Both the position numbers and the translations under genes were made by a program. 64,000 nt of DNA from Liopterus haemorrhoidalis (Eukaryota > Arthropoda > Insecta > Coleoptera > Dytiscidae), in contig OZ020616.1 in the NCBI GenBank assembly GCA_963971575.1, positions 15,159,575 to 15,223,574 on the forward strand. Reading direction: 5' to 3'. The notes under the pieces are model-generated. The model was given only the letters and a program-made list of their open reading frames with translations. It made no database searches and was not told where the DNA came from. Numbering within the stretch: the stretch's first letter is position 1; every line of letters begins with the position of its first letter. Below are positions 32,977 to 42,018 of this stretch, piece by piece.

Positions 32977-33297
32977 TTACGGCCATACAATCCTTTGTCG
33001 CACCTTCTTCGATGAGACTTCAGCTTTGGATTCATTTGGATGTTTACGTTTAAGAATTATTTTAGTGCTGGCAGTGCATTCTACTACATTATCATTTAAT
33101 TTTATCTTCTTAACACATCTATCCGTGTAATCCATTGGTTTCGTATGATGATTATTTATATTCTCTGAGTTAACATTATCACAAAAATTACCAGATCTTC
33201 TGCTCGTTCTTTGTTCTAATGGTGTCACAATCCTATTATAGATATCAATTAATTGTTCCTTTGTCATAGCCCCCATATTATTAAGATTTATACAACG
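32977..33297 (-). CDS. C2orf49: Ashwin-like protein, exon 2
   Basis: This exon starts after the acceptor TTTTCCAG (AG 33299-33298) in phase 0 and runs 106 codons to a stop. It begins RCINLNNMGAMTKEQLIDIY, then NRIVTPLEQR, and ends KKVRQRIVWP. Vertebrate ashwin has NKDSLTDLYVQHAIPLPQR in the corresponding place and terminates KRKIQHVTWP; the conserved TWP/VWP C-terminus is diagnostic. Ashwin is a nuclear protein co-purifying with the RTCB-DDX1-FAM98-CGI-99 tRNA ligase complex. The middle is low-complexity and basic, as in the family. The predicted protein is 132 aa versus about 232 in human; the missing part is the poorly conserved linker. Confidence 0.83.
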   Translation of the reverse strand, partial: RCINLNNMGAMTKEQLIDIYNRIVTPLEQRTSRRSGNFCDNVNSENINNHHTKPMDYTDRCVKKIKLNDNVVECTASTKIILKRKHPNESKAEVSSKKVRQRIVWP

Positions 33298-33354
33298 CTG
33301 GAAAAATTAAAAATTTACCAAAGTTAACCTCACTTTTTTAAAACATTTACTCAC

Positions 33355-33432
33355 AGCCTGCAGTACTTGAATTAGTTGTTCTTCTGTTAATAATTCTGGT
33401 TGTAACAATTTAAACACATCATTTGAAGACAT
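33355..33432 (-). CDS. C2orf49: Ashwin-like protein, exon 1 (initiator ATG)
   Basis: Exactly 26 codons: MSSNDVFKLLQPELLTEEQL followed by IQVLQA, then the donor GCT/GTGAGT (GT 33354-33353). The LLxPELLTEEQL segment matches the LLLHPELLSQEFLLLTL motif at the start of vertebrate ashwin. The splice is phase 0 on both sides and the intron is only 57 nt. The ATG lies 463 bp from the divergent CMTR2 start. Confidence 0.83.
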
Positions 33433-33895
33433 AATTTGTTTCAGTAATAATAAATTTTGTTTTTATCTAATCTAAATCAATTTTTAGGAGTTTCCCACCA
33501 CTGCAGGTGAGAAAGAAACAAGCTACTTTTTATCTACAACTTTTATTTTTAAAATATAAAAAAGAAATAAATAAAATAACAGATATCATATTTGTTTATG
33601 TACATAACATTTATTGTGATTACAATTTATGTGTTTATAAAAACTTATAATCAATAAAATATTATTTATAATTTTTAAAATGACGTATTCTAATTGTTTA
33701 AGTAAAACTACGCAATTTCAAAGTTATACAAGGTTTATTTTCGTAGTTATTAAATAGTTTAATAATTTTTCAGATAAATTTTAAACTTAAATTTTTGTTT
33801 TAGTGTAAAAATGACTTAGTAGTTGCCAAAAATAAAGCTGTCAACAGACTAAAATTTGTGTGCAGATAATTTGATGCCAAAACAAAGTCGTAAAC
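33433..33895. promoter_or_regulatory. Candidate bidirectional promoter of ashwin and CMTR2
   Basis: The 463-bp interval separates the two divergent start codons, so both 5' UTRs and core promoters should lie inside it unless undetected 5' exons exist. I see no TATA box placed convincingly for either gene and no CpG island. The interval has no obvious transposon end, in contrast to the surrounding sequence, which fits selection against insertion. Confidence 0.55.
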
Positions 33896-34243
33896 ATGGA
33901 TTTTTCACCAAATCCTCATTTTTTAACTGCTCAAAGACAATCATCAAAAAGAAAATGGGACTCTGAGTACAATAGGAATGAGCCTATTAGGAAATATTTC
34001 GAAAAAAAGTTCTCGTTTACATTCAACAAAGATTGGTCTCTTCCGGAACCTGAATGGTTTTATCGAAGTGATCGTTGGAGTTATGCAGAGTTACAAGAAA
34101 TGAAAGATGAGTTAAATAGAGTTAAAGGGCAGCTTGAAGAATTTGATTTGGACGAATGGTCCCAGCATACGAAACAACGAGATAAGGCTGGTAGCATTTG
34201 TACGCATTTAAAGAATATTGTTCATCCAGAACTTCTGACACAG
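33896..34243 (+). CDS. CMTR2: CMTR2 cap-2 ribose 2'-O-methyltransferase, exon 1
   Basis: The start ATG (AAAC-ATG-G) opens 116 codons ending at donor ACACAG/GTAATT, phase 0. The N-terminal part reads MDFSPNPHFLTAQRQ, then IRKYFEKKFSFTFNKDWSLP. Further on, SICTHLKNIVHPELLTQ leads directly into exon 2. CMTR2 methylates the second transcribed nucleotide of capped mRNA and snRNA (cap 2), using S-adenosylmethionine. Five exons here join in phase into a 643-aa protein (human about 770). In Drosophila the orthologue is adrift (aft). Expression is probably driven by the promoter shared with ashwin. Confidence 0.9.
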
Positions 34244-35090
34244 GTAATTGAATCCTAATTTACTAAACTTACTTTATTTTGTAAATTCTTAGAGTTTGGG
34301 TCTTAGGTGGCCACTTCTTTGGATTTCATCTGAAGACCCTGGTTTTTGTTTTCCATTTCTGAACACTGGCTTTAGTTTTAATCCCTGCTTTGTTCGAAGA
34401 ATAGTTCGTATTTTTGAAATGACTGAATTGAACGTATTGACAATAGTTGGAAAAATATTCTCCATACCCATGAGCAATACATGAATAGAGCACATATATG
34501 ACTACCATCTTACACACTTTTTGGAGTACCTGTCTTTTTCAGTGATAAAACAGCGTACTCTTTCTTTTCTCTTATTGAAGCCTAATGTTCTCCTTTTGCA
34601 AATTTAAATTATAAAGTAAAAAAAAAATCATATTATCATATTTTAATTTAATAGGTGATCAGCACAATTACAACAGACGGCATGGGAAACATTTGCTGAC
34701 GATTCCTACTCATAGAAGTACGTGATATGAACAAAGTCGAAAATAATTTTGACTTTGTTTATATCACGTAGCAGAGTCATTCGTTTAAAAGCAGAGTTAT
34801 TATTGCCATATAAAAGGCAATAATTTAATTTAATAAGCTCTGGAAAATTTTGCAGGAAACAACTAAATACATTACTCTTAAAAATGAAGTCAAAAATTAT
34901 CTTTAGGCTCCTTGTTTTTACTCCATAAATGTAAATAAATTCTTCCAGTAACTTAGAAAACACCCAACTAGGGTCTATAGTATTTACGACTGTACGATAT
35001 TGTGTTAAATTGTATTTATTTTATAAGTAAATTTGAAAGCTTATGTACATGATTTTCTTATTCTCTTAAGCTTTGCTAATTATATATTAC
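34244..35090. other. Start of CMTR2 intron 1; no separate gene
   Basis: Short frames on both strands around 34290-34517 show no domain. No transposon ends were identified before 35097. Confidence 0.45.
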
Positions 35091-35096
35091 TAGGTC

Positions 35097-35400
35097 CAGT
35101 GGCGCACCCAGGAATTTTCGTTGGGGGAAGGCTGAAGATAAAATTATTTAAATTATGAATAAGGTTCACATTTCTAAATTTCAAGTGATGATCTAAAAAA
35201 AAAGTTCCTCGCTTGGGAAATACAAAGTGATGATCTAAAACAAAAAAAAAGAACTTCTAAAATACAAGGGATGACCAAAAAAAAAAGATCCTCATCTCTA
35301 TTTTTTAAATTTTCTAGTATGTTTGTGTGTTTTTATTTTTATTTCCTTCCTGCTTAGGGGGGGCCTGGGTCCCCGGGCCCCTCCCCTGTGTGCGCCAATG
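35097..35400. mobile_element. hAT MITE, CAGTGGCGCACCCAGG family, copy 2
   Basis: The left end CAGTGGCGCACCCAGGAATT and right end GTGTGCGCCAATG are inverted (right end mutated). The target duplication is ACTAGGTC/ATTAGGTC (35089-35096, 35401-35408). It shares TTCACATTTCTAAATTTCAA with the copy at 8341. It lies in CMTR2 intron 1. Confidence 0.88.
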
Positions 35401-35597
35401 ATTAGGTCCCTTCCCGTGCGTAACAATGGCTTCTATGATAATTATGTACAGAGTTCTTAGCACTGATGCTTTTAGGATTTTTTTCCATTTAATTTTAACG
35501 TTTTTGCTTGATTCTATTTGTTTTGATGTACCGTGAGAGTCAAAACCAGGTCTATTTTACCATAAATGATGCTTTGGACACGCTGGCCTATTTTTTC

Positions 35598-36047
35598 CAG
35601 GGCTTCGAACCGGAACTGAACCGAAAAAAAATATCGGTTTATTTCGTTTATCGGTTTATTTATTTTATAATGTTTATGGCAGTGAATATAAAATACATTT
35701 TATTTAAGATTATTTTTTAAACTGATGAGCAGAAAAAATCGAAATTTTTTTAACTGATAAGTAAAAAAAAAATGCGCAACAGGCGGGGGGGGGGGGGTTG
35801 AAGCCCCTCCCTGGCAACGGCCTTGGTATGATTATTACAAAATAGGGAATAAAATGTTCTTCTAAAATATAGTAATAAATATTTAATACAAATAAAATCA
35901 TTTAAAAATTTATCACTCGGAACTGAACCGAAAACCGAAAAAAACCGTTATTTTTGCCGGAACGAAAACCGGAACCGAACTGATATATTTTTTTTTATTG
36001 AACCGGAACAAAAACCGAAACTAAAAAAATAACGGCTCGAAGTCCTG
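35598..36047. mobile_element. hAT MITE with CAGGGCTTCGAACCGG ends
   Basis: CAGGGCTTCGAACCGG on the left and GGCTCGAAGTCCTG on the right, with exact 8-bp duplication ATTTTTTC (35590-35597, 36048-36055). The interior has repeated GAACCGAAAACCG-type motifs. A G-run segment (about 35770-35825, GGCAACGGCC end) may be a nested fragment of another hAT. Confidence 0.9.
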
Positions 36048-36401
36048 ATTTTTTCTTTTTTTATCATAAAAATTTCATATCTGGGGATACAAAAACAAAT
36101 TATTTTGTAGAATATCCCCGGATATGAATACGGATAAGAATGTTCGGTTAATTTTTATTAATAAAATTTGATTTAAAATGAGTTTAAAGCTATTTTGGGA
36201 CAAGTTTTAGGGTTCAAAATAAGAAACAATATGTTTATAAAATTTTATTACAAAAATACAAACAATGTTTATAATTTTTTTTTTATTTTCAAAATTAATT
36301 GACGCATTTTATAGAAATATAATTTAAAATAAATTATAGATGGTATATTCTTAAAAATCTCATATGGCACTAACATTAATTATAAAAAAAAAATAATCAT
36401 A

Positions 36402-36637
36402 TGTAGCGTATTTTATTATTCAATTTAAGTAATTACAGGTATATAACAATTTATCATTACATAACAGAGTCACGTTAACAGTCTATAGTCACAATAACAC
36501 AGTCCATAACCGCTGCCGACGAACAACTAACTAATGTTCGCAGTACACACACGTATACTTCCCCCACGCCCGTATGTCCGTCTCCCTCACCACAGACACA
36601 TAGACGTACAGTCTCTACAAAAAGTCCGTTCGCTACA
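36402..36637 (-). repeat. 3' LTR of the Gypsy element
   Basis: This LTR begins TGTAGCGTATTTTATTATTC and ends GTTCGCTACA on the plus strand. It is identical over 236 bp to 42019-42254. In element orientation it is the 3' LTR. Confidence 0.97.
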
Positions 36638-36646
36638 CTCTTCCCT
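36638..36646 (-). other. Polypurine tract (plus-strand primer)
   Basis: In element orientation AGGGAAGAG abuts the 3' LTR directly, six bases after the pol stop codon. This is where second-strand synthesis should be primed. Confidence 0.75.
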
Positions 36647-36652
36647 ACTAAG

Positions 36653-39600
36653 TCAGCACTTTCTCCCGAAAGTGTCCAGAATACGACTTCTGGCAACATC
36701 ACGCGAAACTCGAGGCGGCAATACTCGTCTGGGTTCCTGGTTTTCGGATACTTCGCCGCCCTCATTCGGGGCCACTGGGTCAGCACTAACGTCCTCAACA
36801 AGCACACCGTCCTCCACAACAGGCTCTGATGGGTCCTCCGGGGGTCGCTCCTCTTTACCGGCAGTCTCTCCGGTTCCAATATTCGGGATATTATCGCCCT
36901 CAGCCATGACGTAGTCAGTCTCCTCCTCTGTTTCGGAGAGCTCATCTGGTGTTTCGATGCTCCGATTCTGTATCGAAGAGTCGCCAACATCAGAAACCGT
37001 TTCTGGGCAGATATCGGGGGCAAGTGATTCACGCCCGGGGCTAGGCCATGACAATGGTGTTGAACAACGACTAGAATCACCAATCGCGCCCCCAGGAGTT
37101 TGTACGGTTGTTGGACGAGTGACTCTCTGAGCCTTCTGATCTTTATAAATACGAATCTGGATGCCCTGTCCTTGGAACACCTGATTGATCAGTTGTTTTA
37201 CTCGGTGTTCATTTAATCCATCCAGTCCACATCCTATCATAGGCATGGCTATCTTATCAACTCCATGAGTCACGGCGCGATCTCTCAAACAACATAGAGC
37301 TTGATGCAGAGAATCATAGGTTGGCCGTTGGTGACTACATTTCTTAGTCACTAAATAAAAGACGTACCGTCCGGGGGATCGCAATATCCCCACGTCCCCT
37401 GTTCGAAGATTCTGATCCCTTAACTGATCTATACCCTGGAATCTCTTTTTGAATTCCACAGCTATTCCAGCGCCCATTTTCAGGTCCTCAGCTACACAAT
37501 GAGCTAAACCATATTCTGCAGGGGAATCAAACACATCACCGGCTACCTCTTCCCAACAATGGGTGTCGGCATCTGATTGATGGCCACCCACTGCGCTGCG
37601 TCGGGGTCGTCCAGGGCGTCTCCTCGCTCGTTCTTCTCGCATCGCGGTGTCGGGTGCTGGCACCTCAGCACACGGTTTCAGACGATCTTGATGTATTACC
37701 AAGCGCTTGTGTTTTAAAGCGCAATGCTGCACACGGAAAGTATGCATTCCGATATCCTTGATTACCCGATACGGACCCGTCCAGGGACGATGTAGTTTAC
37801 TAGTCTCCCCAATACGTGGGGTAGGTTGATGGACCCACACAACATCGCCAACTTGATATGATCGAGGTTTCGCATTACGGTCGTAATATTCTTTCTGTCG
37901 GCGATGAGCCACCCCTAAATGCTCACGGGCAGCCTCGTGTGCTTGGTCTAAGGATGCTCTCAAATTACGAACAAACTCTTGATCTGATCGGCACGATGTA
38001 TCTGGGGGTAGTCCGTACTGTGCATCGGCCGGTAACCGTATCTCTCTACCAAACATCATGGTAAAGGGTGTGTATCGGGTACTATCATGCCGACTAGCAC
38101 GATAAGCCAGCATCACTTGAGGCAACTTAGTGTCCCAGGTCCGTTGATGTTCGCCTGCCCAGTGGCTCAGCATATTCAGGAGCGTCCTGTTAAATCGCTC
38201 CACCATGCCGTCAGACTGAGGCCGAAATGGTGTGGTGCGCGTTTTCTCGATGTCTAACAGGCGGCACATCTCTTGAAATAATTGAGACTCAAATTGTCGG
38301 CCTTGATCAGAATGCAGAATCTCAGGGGCGCCATAGCGGCAAACGAATTCGTCGACGAAAACGCGCGCGCACGTTTCAGCTGTTTGATTAGGTAACGCGT
38401 ATGCTTCCGTCCATTTCGTGAAATAATCACTCACAACCATAATATACTTGCAACCGCGTTCGGTCGTAGGCAGTGGTCCTAAAATGTCTAATGCAACGCG
38501 CTGAAGAGGACGCTCTACTAAATGTGTGAGTAACGGCGACTTGGCTGAAGGTATGGGTGTTTTACGACGGCTACAGTCTTCACACTTACGACACCAATCC
38601 GCAACATCGCGCTGCATATTAAACCAAAAGAACCGCTCACGCAACCGCGATAGAGTTCTGGTCACACCCATATGCGCTCCTGCCGAAGCGTTTCCGTGGT
38701 ACACTCGCATTATCTCCGACACCATTGACGCAGGTACCACCGCCCGGTATTCAGGTAACCGACCCGTTCTGTCCACGATACACAGCACTTGATCTTTCAG
38801 TTCAGGCTTCAACATATAAAGTTTGTGAGCCGATTTGTCCAAAACAGATTCGGTTATTTCCCCGTTTATCACTCGCACCACGGGGCCACAACACTCGTCT
38901 TTTCGTTGTTCCATCACTAACACAGGGGAATCTACAACAGGATCATCCAGGGCGCATATACTAGCCATTTGCTCCTCTCCTTCGTTCATGCCGCACTGCG
39001 AACATGGCCGTCGTGACAATCCATCAGCGTTGCCGTGTTTCTTCCCCGGTCGGTGCTCTACCTCAATGTGGTATTCGGATAGAATCTCCAGCCATCTTGC
39101 AACCTGCCCTTCTGGTTCACGAAATCCTCGCAGCCAGCGCAGACAGTTGTGGTCTGTTCTTGCTGTGAAACGAGCACCCAATAAATAGCCTTTAAACTGT
39201 CGACACACTGCTACGAGGGCTAACATTTCCCTGCGTGTAACGCAGTATCTTCTCTCTACTTTGGTTAATGATCGGCTGTAATACGCGACCACGCGTTCTT
39301 CGCCGTCCTGAACCTGGCTTAATACTCCTCCTATGCCTGTGCCACTAGCGTCCACATCGATAAGGAACGGCAACTGAGGATTCGGGTATGCTAAAATAGG
39401 GGATGTCATTAGACAACGCTTTAGTTTTTTAAAAGCGCAATCGCAATCCTCGCTCCAGACGAATCTTTCGCCTTTATTCAGTAATCGATGAAGTGGTTCG
39501 GCAATCGATGCAAAACCCAACACGAACCGGCGGTAATACGATGCCAGACCCAGAAATGACCTTAACTCTGTCAAATTTCTAGGCACCGGCCAGTGATCTA

Positions 39601-41140
39601 CGGCTCGCAACTTCTCTGGATCTGTAGCAATACCATCATGACTCACGATGTGTCCTAAAAACTCGACTTCTCGATGAAAAAGCCGACATTTTCTAGGGTT
39701 CACCTTTAACCCGGCAGACTGTAATCGATCCAGAACCATTATTAGTCGTTCCAGGTGTTCCTCAAACGTTCTACCGAATACAATCACATCATCGAGATAT
39801 ACCAACGCCGCCTCCCAGTTTAAACCTTCCAAGATGAGGTCCATAAGCCGTTGGAACGTGGCTGGTCCATTGCAGACACCAAATGGTAGGACGTTGAACT
39901 CGTACAAACCAGAACCGATAGAAAAGGCCGTTTTCGGACGATCTTCCTTATCCACCTCGCATTGCCAGTAGCCTGATTGTAGATCTAACGCTGAGAACAA
40001 AGTAGCGCCAGACAACGAGTCTAACACGTCGTCTATCCGTGGCAAGGGGTAGCTATCCTTCACTGTTACTTCATTCAACTTGCGGAAGTCTACGCAAAAC
40101 CTCATAGTGCCATCCTTTTTGCGTATCAGGACTGCTGGAAAACACCATGGTGACGAAGAAGGGCGAATAACACCGGCCTTCAACATGCGCTGTACCTCTT
40201 GCTGAGCTTCAGATCGACGTGCCAGCGGTAATCTTCTAGGGGCGAGACGTATGGGTTGCGAAATACCAGTGTCTATCTTATGCTTTAAAACACTCGTACG
40301 CCCGGTGTCGTTCTTGTTACGCGACACTACGTGACCATGCGTATCTATACACTCCTTGGCGCGTTTTAACTGATTCGGTGTTAAATGACGTTCTGCCTCC
40401 TGCCAGTCAAATTCCAAATGAGGCGGGTTAGTTTCCACCCGTTCATGTTCCTCCACTAAAGTACACGCCACCGCTGAGCCAAGACATACATTTTTCCGCA
40501 CTGTTATACATTCCTGTGTCGGGTTACGCAACAGCACCGATCCCTCCGTATCCGTGATTAAACTACGGCTTACCATACAACCGTATCTTTCCCAACAACG
40601 CGTGGAGGGTTCCAGCAAGCGCGCAACACGAACCTCTTCACCCGTCACTTTAACGCGACCGATTACCTCAGTTCGCGGAGGTATCACCATCGATTCACAC
40701 AACACTACAGCGGCCGGCATAATTGGATACTCGTCGACTCGTTGTCCTTTTATCATTACACAGTTCTCTGCGGGATTTACTATGCACTTTTGATCGCGGA
40801 TAAAGTTACAACCGAGCACACAGTCATCAATCAAGTCCTCACACACCGTCACTTCTACTTTAGTCGACACATTAGCCAGTTTTACAGTCACAGTTCCTAT
40901 ACCCCGTGTGCATAGAGGCTTTTTATCAGCTTGCGACACCCGCACGTCGCTTTTTCGCAATAGTGTGTTCCCCACACGCTCCCAGAATCCTCGACTCACA
41001 AAACATCGCGACGCACCTGTATCTATGAGGCACACTGTCGGAAAGTTATTGACATGACAACGAACACGCACTAACGCAGCGTCTTGCTTTCGCCCCGACT
41101 TATTATCCGACATCGATGCAGGACAGGTCGATGCCTTCAT
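36653..41140 (-). CDS. Gypsy Pol polyprotein with C-terminal TARG1-like macrodomain
   Basis: The frame is 1495 codons, uninterrupted. The aspartic protease active site DTGA is at residues 40-43 (VCLIDTGASRC). RT carries YLDD at 448-451, and RNase H has DASGTG at 597. Integrase has an HHCC zinc module (HMGVTRTLSRLRERFFWFNM, then CRKCEDC), the DD35E triad D885, D945 and E981, and a GPY/F module near 1122 (WTGPYRV). Residues about 1195-1335 (nt 37136-37558) form a macrodomain: GDVFDSPAEYGLAHC, KMGAGIAVEFKKRF, FYLVTKK and MIGCGLDGL. Human TARG1/OARD1 has MGAGIAVLFKKKF, YYLITKK and RIGCGLDRL there; its catalytic Lys84 and Asp125 correspond to K1266 and D1307, same spacing of 41. An acidic, Pro/Glu-rich tail of 160 residues follows. 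Expression is probably by -1 frameshifting from gag. Removing ADP-ribose from host or viral proteins is an inference. Confidence 0.95.
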   Translation of the reverse strand: MKASTCPASMSDNKSGRKQDAALVRVRCHVNNFPTVCLIDTGASRCFVSRGFWERVGNTLLRKSDVRVSQADKKPLCTRGIGTVTVKLANVSTKVEVTVCEDLIDDCVLGCNFIRDQKCIVNPAENCVMIKGQRVDEYPIMPAAVVLCESMVIPPRTEVIGRVKVTGEEVRVARLLEPSTRCWERYGCMVSRSLITDTEGSVLLRNPTQECITVRKNVCLGSAVACTLVEEHERVETNPPHLEFDWQEAERHLTPNQLKRAKECIDTHGHVVSRNKNDTGRTSVLKHKIDTGISQPIRLAPRRLPLARRSEAQQEVQRMLKAGVIRPSSSPWCFPAVLIRKKDGTMRFCVDFRKLNEVTVKDSYPLPRIDDVLDSLSGATLFSALDLQSGYWQCEVDKEDRPKTAFSIGSGLYEFNVLPFGVCNGPATFQRLMDLILEGLNWEAALVYLDDVIVFGRTFEEHLERLIMVLDRLQSAGLKVNPRKCRLFHREVEFLGHIVSHDGIATDPEKLRAVDHWPVPRNLTELRSFLGLASYYRRFVLGFASIAEPLHRLLNKGERFVWSEDCDCAFKKLKRCLMTSPILAYPNPQLPFLIDVDASGTGIGGVLSQVQDGEERVVAYYSRSLTKVERRYCVTRREMLALVAVCRQFKGYLLGARFTARTDHNCLRWLRGFREPEGQVARWLEILSEYHIEVEHRPGKKHGNADGLSRRPCSQCGMNEGEEQMASICALDDPVVDSPVLVMEQRKDECCGPVVRVINGEITESVLDKSAHKLYMLKPELKDQVLCIVDRTGRLPEYRAVVPASMVSEIMRVYHGNASAGAHMGVTRTLSRLRERFFWFNMQRDVADWCRKCEDCSRRKTPIPSAKSPLLTHLVERPLQRVALDILGPLPTTERGCKYIMVVSDYFTKWTEAYALPNQTAETCARVFVDEFVCRYGAPEILHSDQGRQFESQLFQEMCRLLDIEKTRTTPFRPQSDGMVERFNRTLLNMLSHWAGEHQRTWDTKLPQVMLAYRASRHDSTRYTPFTMMFGREIRLPADAQYGLPPDTSCRSDQEFVRNLRASLDQAHEAAREHLGVAHRRQKEYYDRNAKPRSYQVGDVVWVHQPTPRIGETSKLHRPWTGPYRVIKDIGMHTFRVQHCALKHKRLVIHQDRLKPCAEVPAPDTAMREERARRRPGRPRRSAVGGHQSDADTHCWEEVAGDVFDSPAEYGLAHCVAEDLKMGAGIAVEFKKRFQGIDQLRDQNLRTGDVGILRSPGRYVFYLVTKKCSHQRPTYDSLHQALCCLRDRAVTHGVDKIAMPMIGCGLDGLNEHRVKQLINQVFQGQGIQIRIYKDQKAQRVTRPTTVQTPGGAIGDSSRCSTPLSWPSPGRESLAPDICPETVSDVGDSSIQNRSIETPDELSETEEETDYVMAEGDNIPNIGTGETAGKEERPPEDPSEPVVEDGVLVEDVSADPVAPNEGGEVSENQEPRRVLPPRVSRDVARSRILDTFGRKC

Positions 41141-41149
41141 TAGTTTCCC
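41109..41149 (-). promoter_or_regulatory. Programmed -1 frameshift signal at gag/pol: slippery G GGA AAC plus stem-loop
   Basis: On the minus strand the heptamer GGGAAAC (41149-41143) lies in the gag frame as G GGA AAC and is followed at once by the gag stop TAA. A 7-nt spacer leads to an 8-bp stem GGCATCGA/TCGATGTC (41135-41128 with 41116-41109, one G-U) with an 11-nt loop. Slipping back one base puts the ribosome into the pol frame (CTA ATG AAG). G GGA AAC is a known retroviral -1 site. The stop also overlaps an ATG (TAATG), so reinitiation is an alternative way to make Pol. Confidence 0.8.
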
Positions 41150-41931
41150 GACCTCTTAGCCCGAGCGTCTGGACAGTTATTCTTAAAATGTCCGCGCCTC
41201 TTACACAAGTAACACCGTGCTTCTTCCCGTCGTGGGGAAGGAGAGCGCCACCGGACGCGATTGTTATCTCGACTATTGTCGGCAGTCTGGTCTTGTCCAG
41301 CTACTCTAAGTTTCTCTATAGACGCTGCCAGATCACTGACAGATTTCTCCAGTCGATCCATCCGTTGCGAATCTTCAGTCACTGCGGCCAGGGCTACTGT
41401 TTGGACGACGTTCCCCTGTTGAGACTTGCGGATCTCCGCTATAGTTCGCTGTACTTTTATCGCTGCTTGAGCCTTTTCAACGGCGACACTAAGGGAGATA
41501 GGATTGTGTCGCGCCGCTTCCTCCGCTACTTGCACATCAATGCCCGACAGAAATTGCTTTAGTAGCAATTTTTCCCTAGTAGCTGTACTGTGCTCGGGAA
41601 AGGCTAGTTCGCCTAAATATTTTAAAGCCGCGGCAAACGTAGCGATAGTTTCTCCTGCAATCTGACGGCGCGCCAGGAACTCTTTCTCAAAGTCCCCCTC
41701 CTCGCGACGGAATACACAGGACAATGAGTCGCGTAACGTGGCCCATGTAGCTTTTTGTTCTTGACTCAGACCTTGAAATGCCTGTTTAGCTGGGCCATCT
41801 ACGAATAGTGGTAATGCTATTACCTTTTTAACATCATCCCAGTCTTTTAACAAGGCGAATGCCTCAAAACTTTGTGCCCATTCGTCCCAGTTACCAGTTG
41901 AAAACTTCGCACATGTTATGACATCCGCCAT
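41140..41931 (-). CDS. Gypsy Gag with CCHC zinc knuckle
   Basis: This 263-aa protein starts at an ATG 87 nt inside the 5' LTR boundary. The N-terminal retrotransposon-gag region includes WDEWAQSFEAFALLKDWDDV and a Phe-rich helix block AFQGLSQEQKATWATLRDSL. The C-terminus has a basic SPSPRREEARCYLCKRRGHF segment followed by KNNC, a complete CX2CX4HX4C knuckle (CYLCKRRGHFKNNC) for RNA packaging. It would assemble intracellular virus-like particles. It ends exactly at the slippery site. No defects were seen. Confidence 0.93.
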   Translation of the reverse strand: MADVITCAKFSTGNWDEWAQSFEAFALLKDWDDVKKVIALPLFVDGPAKQAFQGLSQEQKATWATLRDSLSCVFRREEGDFEKEFLARRQIAGETIATFAAALKYLGELAFPEHSTATREKLLLKQFLSGIDVQVAEEAARHNPISLSVAVEKAQAAIKVQRTIAEIRKSQQGNVVQTVALAAVTEDSQRMDRLEKSVSDLAASIEKLRVAGQDQTADNSRDNNRVRWRSPSPRREEARCYLCKRRGHFKNNCPDARAKRSGN

Positions 41932-41999
41932 CTTTCCGGTACAAACTTCACTTACGAAACAAACTTCAGTTACAAAAACACACTGAACTTACGGCAGTT

Positions 42000-42017
42000 A
42001 TCCCACCGCTGCCACCA
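42000..42017 (-). other. Primer-binding site, tRNA-Leu type
   Basis: In element orientation TGGTGGCAGCGGTGGGAT starts one base after the 5' LTR. It is the complement of the 3' end of metazoan tRNA-Leu(AAG), which from memory ends ATCCCACCGCTGCCA plus CCA. The match would be 18 nt. Confidence 0.75.
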
Positions 42018-42018
42018 A

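Noticed and set aside
37136..37558. The macrodomain as a separate host OARD1 gene overlapped by the transposon
   Set aside because: It is in the same uninterrupted frame as integrase, lies between identical LTRs and is followed by the pol stop and polypurine tract.
36534..41562. Open frames on the plus strand opposite the Gypsy gag and pol
   Set aside because: They are antisense or shifted shadows of an intact, motif-rich coding sequence and carry no domain themselves.
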